64,000 nucleotides of DNA from Polyangia bacterium (GTDB lineage: Bacteria; Myxococcota_A; Polyangia; Nannocystales; Nannocystaceae): contig JAUHWG010000008.1 of NCBI GenBank assembly GCA_030424595.1, forward strand, positions 124,001 through 188,000, in the 5' to 3' direction. Below, in pieces: positions 19,670 to 27,184 of the stretch. A program made the translations under genes and the position numbers. The notes under the pieces were generated by a model that searched no databases, was not told where the DNA came from, and worked only from the letters and a program-made list of their open reading frames with translations. Within the stretch, counting starts at the first letter, position 1, and every line of letters starts with the position of its first letter.

Positions 19670-20728
19670 CTATTTGGGCGCGGTCGGAGCTGCGCCGCCG
19701 TCCGGCGCTGTACCGTTGCCTGGGATTGTCGGGGCTCTCGGGGACGTCGGGACAATACCGTTGCCCGGGGCCGCAGGGCTCTCCGGGGTCGCAGGCGCAT
19801 GGCTGTCCTCGAGGTTGATCATCATCGGCACGCCCTGCTCGCCGCCGTTGAAGACCACGACCTTCGCATTGTTCGACCGCGCGAGCTCGATGTTCGCCTC
19901 GATGCCGCGCCACTGCAGGACGTCCTTGGTGATCGTGCCGACGATCGCCGTGTAGTCGCGGACGCCGGCGGCCTCGGTCCGCTTGCGCTCGGCCTCCTGC
20001 TCCTCCCGGCGGAGCCGGTACTGGTACTCGAGCATGAGCTGCTCCTGCCGGTACTTGTCGGCGATCGCCGTCTTGACGAGCTCGGGCATCTCGATGTCCA
20101 GGAGCTTAATCTCCTCGACCTCGACGTAGTGGAGCGTCCTCATCGTCCCCTGCGTGTCGGCGGCCACGCGCCCGAGCACGGGCACCTTGGCGAGCTCTTG
20201 GAGCAGGTCCTTCTCGCTCGCGTAGACCTCCAACGCCGGCCGCTCGCCGAATGTGCGGCGGATATGCGCGAGCACCTCGGGCTTCACCAGGCGGTCGAAG
20301 TAGTCGGGGCCGACGTCGCGGTGGAGGAAGCCCAGGTGCTCGGGGACCGGGCGATAGCGGATCGACAGGGTCACGCCGACGTCGATCCCCTCGAGGCTCA
20401 GCACCTCGACCGAGAGGGTCTCCTCCTGGAGCCGACACTCGTAGCTCTGGATATGATCCCAGGGGGGGATGGCGTGCAGCCCCTCGCCCCAGGTGCCGTC
20501 GGTGACGATGCCGCCCTCGATGAGGCGAAACATCACCCCCTGATGCCCGGGCCCGATGTAGATGAAGACGCGCTGCCACATCAGGCTGACGAGGATCAGC
20601 AGCAGCGCCAGCGCCGAGTAGGTGTAGAACTGGGCCCGATCGATCCGCTCGGCGAGCCGCTCGGCGCGGGTCAGCGGCTCCTCGAGCTCGAGGTCCGCTC
20701 GCTCAAAGTCGGCGTCAAACTCGGACAT
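19670..20728 (-). CDS. SPFH/prohibitin-domain membrane protein
   Basis: 352 residues from the ATG at 20728, chosen because AAGGA lies seven bases upstream; an in-frame extension to 20809 has no such site. A short acidic N-terminus is followed by one membrane helix (about 33-57, YSALALLLILVSLMW), then an SPFH domain with FIYIGPGHQGVMFRLIEGG, the WGEGLHAIPPWD segment typical of prohibitins and stomatins, and a charged helical region (about 220-290). The tail is Pro/Gly/Ala-rich with a repeated PGNG motif. SPFH proteins oligomerise at membranes and organise microdomains or regulate proteases. It probably leads into the PhyH and methyltransferase genes, and its start overlaps the small membrane gene upstream by 14 bases. 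Confidence 0.88.
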   Translation of the reverse strand: MSEFDADFERADLELEEPLTRAERLAERIDRAQFYTYSALALLLILVSLMWQRVFIYIGPGHQGVMFRLIEGGIVTDGTWGEGLHAIPPWDHIQSYECRLQEETLSVEVLSLEGIDVGVTLSIRYRPVPEHLGFLHRDVGPDYFDRLVKPEVLAHIRRTFGERPALEVYASEKDLLQELAKVPVLGRVAADTQGTMRTLHYVEVEEIKLLDIEMPELVKTAIADKYRQEQLMLEYQYRLRREEQEAERKRTEAAGVRDYTAIVGTITKDVLQWRGIEANIELARSNNAKVVVFNGGEQGVPMMINLEDSHAPATPESPAAPGNGIVPTSPRAPTIPGNGTAPDGGAAPTAPK

Positions 20729-20930
20729 CGGCACGTCCTTGCTGCTTGCGCGCTCCGGACCTTCGCCGCGTGCGCGGCGCTCCGGAGAGGATAGCCGCGA
20801 TAAACCCACCGATCGGGGTCAGGAGGATGGCGAGCGCGACAGCCCACCAAAAGCCGATCCCTCGCTTGCTCCCGACGAGGCCCACTGCGAGCACGCAGGA
20901 GACGGGGATGAGGATGAGTAGCGGATGCAT
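20715..20930 (-). CDS. Small membrane protein (two predicted helices)
   Basis: 71 residues from the ATG at 20930, which has AGGG about six bases upstream. Two hydrophobic helices flank a short basic turn: PLLILIPVSCVLAVGLVG (about 3-20) and FWWAVALAILLTPIGGFIA (about 27-45), followed by a strongly basic cytoplasmic tail. The GSKRGIGFW turn and LTPIGGFI end resemble short uncharacterised bacterial inner-membrane proteins. It overlaps the SPFH gene start by 14 bases on the same strand, consistent with translational coupling. No function can be assigned. Confidence 0.6.
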   Translation of the reverse strand: MHPLLILIPVSCVLAVGLVGSKRGIGFWWAVALAILLTPIGGFIAAILSGAPRTRRRSGARKQQGRADVRV

Positions 20931-21019
20931 GTCGGGCCCTGTGCGCTTGCTGGTGGTGCTCGGCCGTCGGCTCAATGATAGTCGATAGCAGCTCGATGAG
21001 GACTCGAAGATGGCCCGGT

Positions 21020-21526
21020 CTACGTCTGCCGAAGACCGCGAGCACGGTCGCGGCCGGCCCTCAGCGACTCGTCAAATCGACCGCGCTGCTTGAGCGGATC
21101 GAAGTCGAGGAAGGTGCCGCCGTCGCAAAAGTGCTCGGCGAAGACGCGGCCGGTGGCGTAGGTGATGGCGCCACCGATCGCGGACATCGACACCGAGCTG
21201 ACGAAGGGGATGAATTTGGACACGCTGACCCCGCCGATGACCGCGAGGCTGACCCCGCCGGAGCTCAGGAGAAGGCTGCGCACGAGGTTGCGGGCGATCC
21301 GTTCGGAGAAGTCCACGTTGTAGAGCTGGGCGAGCTCTCGCAGGAGCTTGAGCTGGACGGCGAAGAGCGTGAAGAGGTCGACGACGGGCAGCGGCACGAG
21401 GCCGAGGCTGAGGGCCCAGATCGTGTTCTTCTCGATGATCGCGTCGGCGTCGTCGCGCAGCCGCTGAGCGTGCGAGATCGCGAACTCCTGGCGAGGCTCC
21501 GCTTGCGGGGAATGTGCCACGTTCAT
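21020..21526 (-). CDS. DUF697-family protein, copy 1
   Basis: 168 residues. It contains the DUF697 pattern: an IIEKNTIWALSLGLVPLPVVDL helix, AVQLKLLRELAQLYNVDFSE, then two hydrophobic segments (LLSSGGVSLAVIGGV and FVSSVSMSAIGGAITYATG) and a conserved end, GGTFLDFDPLK. It is clearly paralogous to the protein encoded at 26441-26986, which shares V(R/L)ELA-x-x-Y-x-VDFSE and GGT(L/F)LDFD. DUF697 proteins are membrane-associated, sometimes fused to GTPase domains; their function is not settled. It is transcribed divergently from the ABC exporter pair across a 123-base gap. Confidence 0.85.
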   Translation of the reverse strand: MNVAHSPQAEPRQEFAISHAQRLRDDADAIIEKNTIWALSLGLVPLPVVDLFTLFAVQLKLLRELAQLYNVDFSERIARNLVRSLLLSSGGVSLAVIGGVSVSKFIPFVSSVSMSAIGGAITYATGRVFAEHFCDGGTFLDFDPLKQRGRFDESLRAGRDRARGLRQT

Positions 21527-21649
21527 TCGGACCCTAGCACTCCGGAATTGCCGCTGACAAGCGTCTGCGCTTTTCCCTTGACCCTCCTCGAGATCACGGC
21601 GTACTCGTCCCTAGTGTCCTTGTAGAGGCACCTACGCGACCACTGGCCG

Positions 21650-23515
21650 ATGAGCGGCTCCCCTCCTAAATCGTCGTCTTGGGCCGTACTTGACGACCTC
21701 CGGAGGCTCTCGTCGTTGCTCGTGAGCGAGGGTCGTGGGGCCCGTCGACTCGCGTTCGATTTCGCCTTGATGGCGGTCGGCGATCTGCTGGTTCTCTACG
21801 GCATCAACGAGGGGCTCATCCGCCACCGGGCGGGCGAGGCTCCCGTCGGTGAGGCGCTGATCTTCGCGGTCGGCCTCGCGGTCAGCACGGCCAAGCTCCA
21901 CGGGCTCCTCGACCACGCCTCGATCGCCTTCAACCGCGCCGCGACGCGAAGGGTCGGCCGGGTCTTCGCCAAGCTCCAGGCGGTCAACCTGGAGCAGTAC
22001 TCCGCGGTCGGCACCTCGACGGCGATGCTCCGGCTGACCAGCGACGCGTCGACGCTCGCGCTCTCCGGCACGCTCGTCGTCCACCTGATCAGCTCCTTCA
22101 ACGTCGTCATCCTCTCGCTCCTCTACTTCCGCAACACGGCGCCTGTCGCCGCGGCGCTCTCGTTCACGGCGATGCTCTTGCTGGCGCTCTTCAGCGTCTT
22201 CCAGGGGAGGCGGCTCGGTCAGCTGATGCAGGGCGTCGTCGCGGTCAAGCGGGTCGTCTTCGACGCGATCGAGGGGCTCCTCCGCGGGCTCAAGCAGGTC
22301 AAGCTGCACGGCGGTCGGCGGACGGCCCTCGGCGAAGAGCTCGACACCCACGTCGACGAGCTCTCTGCGCGGCGAGGCGAGTTCTCGGCGGCGTTCTTCC
22401 GCTACGACGCGCTGGGCCGGATGTTCTTCTTCATCATGCTCGGGCTTATCACGTTCGGGCTGCCGCTCCTCGCCGCCGACTCGGCCGGCGAGGTCGACAT
22501 CCTCGTCATCACGATCCTCTACGTCGCGCGGCCGATGACGATCGTCTTTCAGGCCGCCCCGGAGGTCTCGACGACAGCCGCCGCCCTGTCGCGGATCGAA
22601 GCGCTCGAAGAGCAGTTGGACGAGAACATCCGCGCCAACCGTGGGCAGACGGAGGCGGCCGACGGCGACAGGGACGAGAATACTGAGGGGGTCGAGGGTG
22701 CTGACCCGGTCGACGGTGTCGACAGAGCCGACGCTGGGGAGAGGGCGGAGAAGGTCGACGGCGTCGACAGAACCGACGACGGCGCAGATGCGGTCGACAG
22801 GGGCGAGCGTGCCGAAGAGGTCGACAAGGCCGCCAAGGACGATCGCGCCAGCGATGGTGACGGCGAGCCGGCGCCCTTCGAGTCGCTCACCTTCACGGAC
22901 GTGGGCTACCGCTTCCCCTCGGTCGGCGGGGTTGAGGGCTTCACGCTGGGCCCCCTGGACTTCACCGTCCGGGCCGGCGACATCGTCTTCGTCACCGGCG
23001 CGAACGGCAGCGGCAAGTCGACCTTCCTCAGCATCCTGACCGGGCTCTTGCCGCGGCGTTCGGGCTCGGTGCTCCTCGGCGAGCAGGAGGTGCCGGAGCT
23101 GCCGCCTGTCGCTTACCGGCGGCTCTTCGCCGCGATCTTTAGCGACTTTGTCCTCTTTGACGAGCTCTACGGCATCGACGCCGAGCCCGAGCGGGTCGAC
23201 GCGCTCCTAGAGCGGATGCAGCTCTCGCACAAGGTCACCTTCGACGGCCGACGCTTCTCGACGGTCGAGCTCTCGACCGGCCAGCGCAAGCGCCTGGCGA
23301 TGGTCGTCGCGCTGCTCCAGGATCGGCCGGTCTACGTCTTCGATGAGTGGGCCGCAGACCAGGACCCTCAGTTCCGCGAGGATTTTTACGAGAACCTGAT
23401 CCCCGAGCTCGTCGCCGCCGGCAAGACCGTCATCGCCGTGACCCACGACGACCGCTTCTTCTCGCTCGCGACCCGGCGGCTCCACATCGACCAGGGGAAG
23501 GTCGCCCGCCCATGA
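21650..23515 (+). CDS. Cyclic-peptide-type ABC exporter, permease-ATPase half 1
   Basis: 621 residues: an N-terminal six-helix permease (about 25-320) and an ATPase with Walker A GANGSGKS (~450), signature STGQRKRLAM (~542) and Walker B VYVFDEWAADQDP. The FDEWAADQDP motif and LFAAIFSDFVLFDELYG are typical of the SyrD/PvdE family, which exports siderophore precursors and cyclic lipopeptides. Between permease and ATPase is an unusual acidic insert (~335-415) of repeated VDGVDR/ADAGERAE-like units, not part of the standard fold. The stop overlaps the second exporter gene (ATGA), so the two form a heterodimer. Proximity to the megasynthases suggests their product is the cargo. Confidence 0.93.
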   Translation: MSGSPPKSSSWAVLDDLRRLSSLLVSEGRGARRLAFDFALMAVGDLLVLYGINEGLIRHRAGEAPVGEALIFAVGLAVSTAKLHGLLDHASIAFNRAATRRVGRVFAKLQAVNLEQYSAVGTSTAMLRLTSDASTLALSGTLVVHLISSFNVVILSLLYFRNTAPVAAALSFTAMLLLALFSVFQGRRLGQLMQGVVAVKRVVFDAIEGLLRGLKQVKLHGGRRTALGEELDTHVDELSARRGEFSAAFFRYDALGRMFFFIMLGLITFGLPLLAADSAGEVDILVITILYVARPMTIVFQAAPEVSTTAAALSRIEALEEQLDENIRANRGQTEAADGDRDENTEGVEGADPVDGVDRADAGERAEKVDGVDRTDDGADAVDRGERAEEVDKAAKDDRASDGDGEPAPFESLTFTDVGYRFPSVGGVEGFTLGPLDFTVRAGDIVFVTGANGSGKSTFLSILTGLLPRRSGSVLLGEQEVPELPPVAYRRLFAAIFSDFVLFDELYGIDAEPERVDALLERMQLSHKVTFDGRRFSTVELSTGQRKRLAMVVALLQDRPVYVFDEWAADQDPQFREDFYENLIPELVAAGKTVIAVTHDDRFFSLATRRLHIDQGKVARP

Positions 23516-25107
23516 GCTTCTTCGACCTCCTGACGAGCGACGAGCGGCGCCGGCTCGGCTGGCTCCTCCTCCTCGCGTCGACCGAGGGGATCACGACCGG
23601 CCTGCTCCTGCCGCTCGTCAACTACGTGACGGTCAACGATCTCGACGTGACGACGATGGTCGTCATCATGGTGATCTACGCGGCGGGCCTCCTCGTCGGG
23701 TATGTCCTGCGCGTGCGCAGCGGGATCGCGACGGCGGCCCTGCTCGACGGGGCGTTGCGGACGCTGCGGACCGACGTCGCCCGCTCGATCCGCGACGCCG
23801 AGCTGCGGATGGTCGAGGGGATCGAGGATCTCCAGACGACCTTCACGCGGGACATCGAGCGCCTCGAGGAGCTGCCGCAGAAGCTCATCGACTTCGTCCA
23901 CTACACCTTCATTCTCCTCCTGATCGGCTTCTACGTGCTCGTGATCCTGCGCGATGGGGTCCTGATCTGGGCCCTGATCGCCGCCGCCCTCGCGGCCTGT
24001 GTGTACCCGGCGGTGGCCCGCGGACGCCGGGCCCTGCGCCGTGAGAACGGCGCGTGGAGCCGCTTTCACACCCACCTGGGGGACGGGCTCGGCGGTTACA
24101 AGCAGCTGAGGCTCGACCCGGTCGCGCGCCGAGCCTTCGCCCGCGAGCTCGAGCGACGGGCGAAGAGCCTGGCCCATCACCGCTTCGCCCGCGACGTGAC
24201 CCGCCGCGACCTCTTCGTCCGCAGCACCTTCGTGATCGAGCTCGGGCTCGGGGTCTTCCTCTTCGCCGCGCCCGCCTACGTCGAGCTCGACGCCGCGCGG
24301 ATCTTCGAGATGGTGACGGTTCTCTTCTTCACCCTCGGGCCGTCGAGCTACGTGGCCCAAGAGCTGCACACGATCGTCGCCGCTGACGTCGCCGCCCGCA
24401 ACGTGCTCTCGCTGCAGTCGCGGCTCGCTGAGCGCCAGGAGCCTGGGTCCGCCGAGCCGGCGACGCCGGGAGAGTTCCGCCGGATCGAGCTCCGCGACGT
24501 GTCGTTCGTCTACCGCGACGAGGACGGCGACGAGACCTTCAAGGTCGGCCCGCTCAACCTAGAGATCAACCACGGCGCGCTCGTCATCATCCGCGGCGGC
24601 AACGGCAGCGGCAAGACGACGATGATGAAGCTGCTCGCGGGGCTCTATCGGCCGACCAGCGGCACGATCCTCGTCGACGGCGAAGCCCTCAGCGCCGACC
24701 GTCTGGCGGAGTATCGCGAGCGCTTCACCGCGATCTTCGGCGACCAGCACCTCTTCGCCCGGCCCTACGGCCTCGACTTTGAACAGGCCGAGATCGACGA
24801 GCTGCTCCGCCGCTTCAAGCTCTCCGACGTGACGAGCTTCAAGGACGGCAGGTTCACCAAGCTGGCGCTCTCCTCGGGGCAGCGCAAGCGACTGGCGATG
24901 ATCATCGCCCTGCTCGAGCGACGGCCGCTCCTCCTCTTTGACGAGTGGGACGCCCACCAAGATCCCGAGTTGCGGATGTACTACTACACCGAGCTCTTGC
25001 CGGCCCTGCAGGCCGAGGGGAAGACGGTCATCGCCGTGAGCCACGACGACCGACACTTTCACCGCGCCGACGTGCTCGTCCACCTCGAGGGCGGACGTCA
25101 GCTCTGA
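23512..25107 (+). CDS. Cyclic-peptide-type ABC exporter, permease-ATPase half 2
   Basis: 531 residues. The start at 23512 overlaps the previous stop by four bases (ATGA); longer in-frame extensions would run through the previous gene. The permease is about residues 1-300, followed by an ATPase with Walker A GGNGSGKT (~362), signature SSGQRKRLAM (~452) and Walker B LLLFDEWDAHQDP, again the SyrD/PvdE signature set. Both halves keep full catalytic motifs, so neither site looks degenerate. It lacks the acidic insert seen in the partner. The gene ends 33 bases before the convergent solute-binding gene. Confidence 0.93.
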   Translation: MSFFDLLTSDERRRLGWLLLLASTEGITTGLLLPLVNYVTVNDLDVTTMVVIMVIYAAGLLVGYVLRVRSGIATAALLDGALRTLRTDVARSIRDAELRMVEGIEDLQTTFTRDIERLEELPQKLIDFVHYTFILLLIGFYVLVILRDGVLIWALIAAALAACVYPAVARGRRALRRENGAWSRFHTHLGDGLGGYKQLRLDPVARRAFARELERRAKSLAHHRFARDVTRRDLFVRSTFVIELGLGVFLFAAPAYVELDAARIFEMVTVLFFTLGPSSYVAQELHTIVAADVAARNVLSLQSRLAERQEPGSAEPATPGEFRRIELRDVSFVYRDEDGDETFKVGPLNLEINHGALVIIRGGNGSGKTTMMKLLAGLYRPTSGTILVDGEALSADRLAEYRERFTAIFGDQHLFARPYGLDFEQAEIDELLRRFKLSDVTSFKDGRFTKLALSSGQRKRLAMIIALLERRPLLLFDEWDAHQDPELRMYYYTELLPALQAEGKTVIAVSHDDRHFHRADVLVHLEGGRQL

Positions 25108-25140
25108 CCTGTCCGATAGCGCTAGCTGGCTAGATCCCGA

Positions 25141-26433
25141 TCACGAGGTGCCGAGAGCGTCGCTCCAGGCCTGCATCAGCGCGGCCGTGTCCGCGGCCGA
25201 GCGCGGCGGAGCTGGGATCGAGGGCAGCTCGGGGGCGAGGCCCTGCCGTCGGAGGCGGAGAAACGGGTTGTCTCCGGCGTCCAGGTCCGTGCGGACGCTG
25301 CCGCCGTCGGCGGGGCGAAGGCCGAGCTCGACGGCCCGCGCCTGGCTCTCCTCGCCCCTTAGAAATTCGACCCAGCGCTCGGCGGCGTCGCTCGCCTCCG
25401 ACGTCCTGCCGACGACCGGGTGGTCGTGCAGGATCGTCGTCTCCGGGTAGACGACGGTGTACTCGATCGGCAGCTCCGGATCCCGCGAGCGCTCGCTGAG
25501 GAACTCGATCGCGTAGCGCTCGGAGGTCGCCAGGCCCGGGAATTGTCCTCCGGCGAGGCGATAGGTGAGGTCCCGAGGCGAGTGCTTGAGGTGCTCGGCT
25601 GCGGGCGCACAGCGACGAAACCAGTCGCGGAGGTGATCGTGGTGGTCCCGGTCATCCCCCTGGGTGCTCGACGGTCCCCTCGCGAGGTCGTCGGCGATCA
25701 TGGCGATGGAGCTCAGACCCACCGAAGACCGGAGCGGGTGGGGGTGGACGAACCAGACATGGTCAGGGTCCCCGCCCTCCGGCGCGCGCGCACAGCCAGC
25801 GTTCGCCCACAGCCCCCCTTGAGCGGCTCGCGGCCGGTGCTCGTCGTCCTGTCGCAGGAGGCGGCGGGCCTGATCGGAGGCGAGCACGAGGACGATCGGC
25901 GTCATCGCCAGGGGGCGCGCCGCCTCCAGCTCGAAGGGCTGTACCTGCGCGCCGGTCCAGCGCGCAGCGAAGAGCGAGAGCGCGTCCGAGCTCGCCGGGG
26001 ACCAGAGGGTCGGCAGGTTCGACCCGCTGGCGAGCATCAGCCGGATCGCGGCCTCGTCCTCGAGGTGGTGGAGCTCCACCTGAATGTTCGGACAGAGGCG
26101 AGCGAAGCGGCCGTAGACATCCTCGATCCACGCCCGCTTCTCGGGCGAGGAGATCATCGTCACGCGCGTCGGCTGATCGCGGTCAAAGGCCCCACAGGCG
26201 GCGATGAACGCCTCATCCTGCGTATGCGGAGGGGCGAGGGCGGGAGCTCTGCCGCCGGTGGTCGAGGTCGCGCCAGTGGCGAGGAACACCCCGAGGCCGC
26301 AGGTCGCGACCGTCGCGCAGCCGAGGGCGAGCCCCTGGGTCATCAGGTTCGACAGCGAACCCGACGAGGGCGCCGCGGCGAAGCTCAGGTGCGGGCTCTT
26401 CTTCTGCAGGTAGGCGACGACCTTTAACAGCAT
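25141..26433 (-). CDS. Membrane-anchored extracellular solute-binding-like protein
   Basis: 430 residues. A Cys-containing hydrophobic segment near residues 31-55 (LMTQGLALGCATVATCGLGVFLA) follows a basic N-terminus, fitting a signal anchor. The rest resembles class II periplasmic binding proteins: VTMISSPEKRAWIEDVYGRF, a SNLPTLWSPASSDALSLF ligand loop, and a late DAAERWVEFLRGEESQ segment as in proteins that bind oxyanions or sugars. No permease or ATPase partner is adjacent, so uptake is not implied. Its start lies seven bases after the stop of the DUF697 gene, with GAGGG before the ATG, so the two are one operon. A sensory or envelope role is possible. Confidence 0.75.
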   Translation of the reverse strand: MLLKVVAYLQKKSPHLSFAAAPSSGSLSNLMTQGLALGCATVATCGLGVFLATGATSTTGGRAPALAPPHTQDEAFIAACGAFDRDQPTRVTMISSPEKRAWIEDVYGRFARLCPNIQVELHHLEDEAAIRLMLASGSNLPTLWSPASSDALSLFAARWTGAQVQPFELEAARPLAMTPIVLVLASDQARRLLRQDDEHRPRAAQGGLWANAGCARAPEGGDPDHVWFVHPHPLRSSVGLSSIAMIADDLARGPSSTQGDDRDHHDHLRDWFRRCAPAAEHLKHSPRDLTYRLAGGQFPGLATSERYAIEFLSERSRDPELPIEYTVVYPETTILHDHPVVGRTSEASDAAERWVEFLRGEESQARAVELGLRPADGGSVRTDLDAGDNPFLRLRRQGLAPELPSIPAPPRSAADTAALMQAWSDALGTS

Positions 26434-26440
26434 GGGGCCC

Positions 26441-26986
26441 TCAAGGTTTCCGTCGCTCTTGCTTGATCTCCTCGACGACGATCTTGTTGTCGTCGAACTG
26501 GCTGCGGAAGTGCTCGCGCATCGCCTCTGCGTCGAAGTCGAGCAGGGTCCCGCCGGACTCGAAGTGCATCATAAAGATGTTCCCGAGCGTCATCGTCAGC
26601 GCGCCGCCGATCACCGGCATCGACACCAGCGAGAAGGTGTAGCCGATGACCGGGACGAGCTTGACGAGGCTGCCGATCACCGCGTTAGAGAGGGTGTGGC
26701 CGCCGATCGAGGTGATGAGGGTGGTGACGATCGCCTTCGCGCGGCTCTCCGAGAAGTCGACCTCATAGTGCGCCGCGAGCTCGCGGACCATCTTCACCTG
26801 GGCGACGATCACACCGGCGACGTCGACGAGCGGGATCGGAATTGCGCCGAGGCCGAGGGTCCAATAGACGTTGCGACGGATGATCTGCTTCGCCTTGTCC
26901 TGCCGCGTCAGCGCAGGCTCGCTCGCGGCGCTCGATTCACCGGCTTGGTCCCCAGCTTTTGTCTCATTCTTCGTCGCTGTCGGCAT
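26441..26986 (-). CDS. DUF697-family protein, copy 2
   Basis: 181 residues from the ATG at 26986, chosen for the AAGGGGG site about five bases upstream; the frame stays open to 27352 but that part has no protein-like composition. After a polar N-terminus comes the DUF697 core: RRNVYWTLGLGAIPIPLVDVAG, VKMVRELAAHYEVDFSE, two Gly-rich hydrophobic segments, and a GGTLLDFDAEAMREHF end. It is a paralogue of the protein at 21020-21526. The two copies flank the ABC exporter pair and the solute-binding gene, which may reflect local duplication. Confidence 0.85.
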   Translation of the reverse strand: MPTATKNETKAGDQAGESSAASEPALTRQDKAKQIIRRNVYWTLGLGAIPIPLVDVAGVIVAQVKMVRELAAHYEVDFSESRAKAIVTTLITSIGGHTLSNAVIGSLVKLVPVIGYTFSLVSMPVIGGALTMTLGNIFMMHFESGGTLLDFDAEAMREHFRSQFDDNKIVVEEIKQERRKP

Positions 26987-27010
26987 AGCGCCCCCTTGAG
27001 AGAGGTGCGG

Positions 27011-27039
27011 ACTATACCGCAGGACGTGTGCCCTGCGCA
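27011..27039 (-). promoter_or_regulatory. Possible -10 region for the DUF697/solute-binding operon
   Basis: On the minus strand TATAGT (27011-27016) is close to a sigma-70 -10 box and lies about 25 bases before the DUF697 start. The matching -35 position holds only TGCGCA, so the call rests on the -10 alone. Confidence 0.3.
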
Positions 27040-27184
27040 CCGCTTCGCTGGGTCTGAGCAGACGTCCTACGCAGGGGCGATGGCGCTGCTGAGCGCATTT
27101 TATCATGGCATCTGCAAACACCCGTTGCGAGACTGATGGCGAGGCCGAGCTCGACGATCGGGCCGCACAGAAAGCAGCGTCGCT

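Noticed and set aside
25141..26433. Solute-binding protein as part of an ABC importer
   Set aside because: The adjacent ABC genes are exporter-type fused permease-ATPases on the other strand; no importer permease is present.
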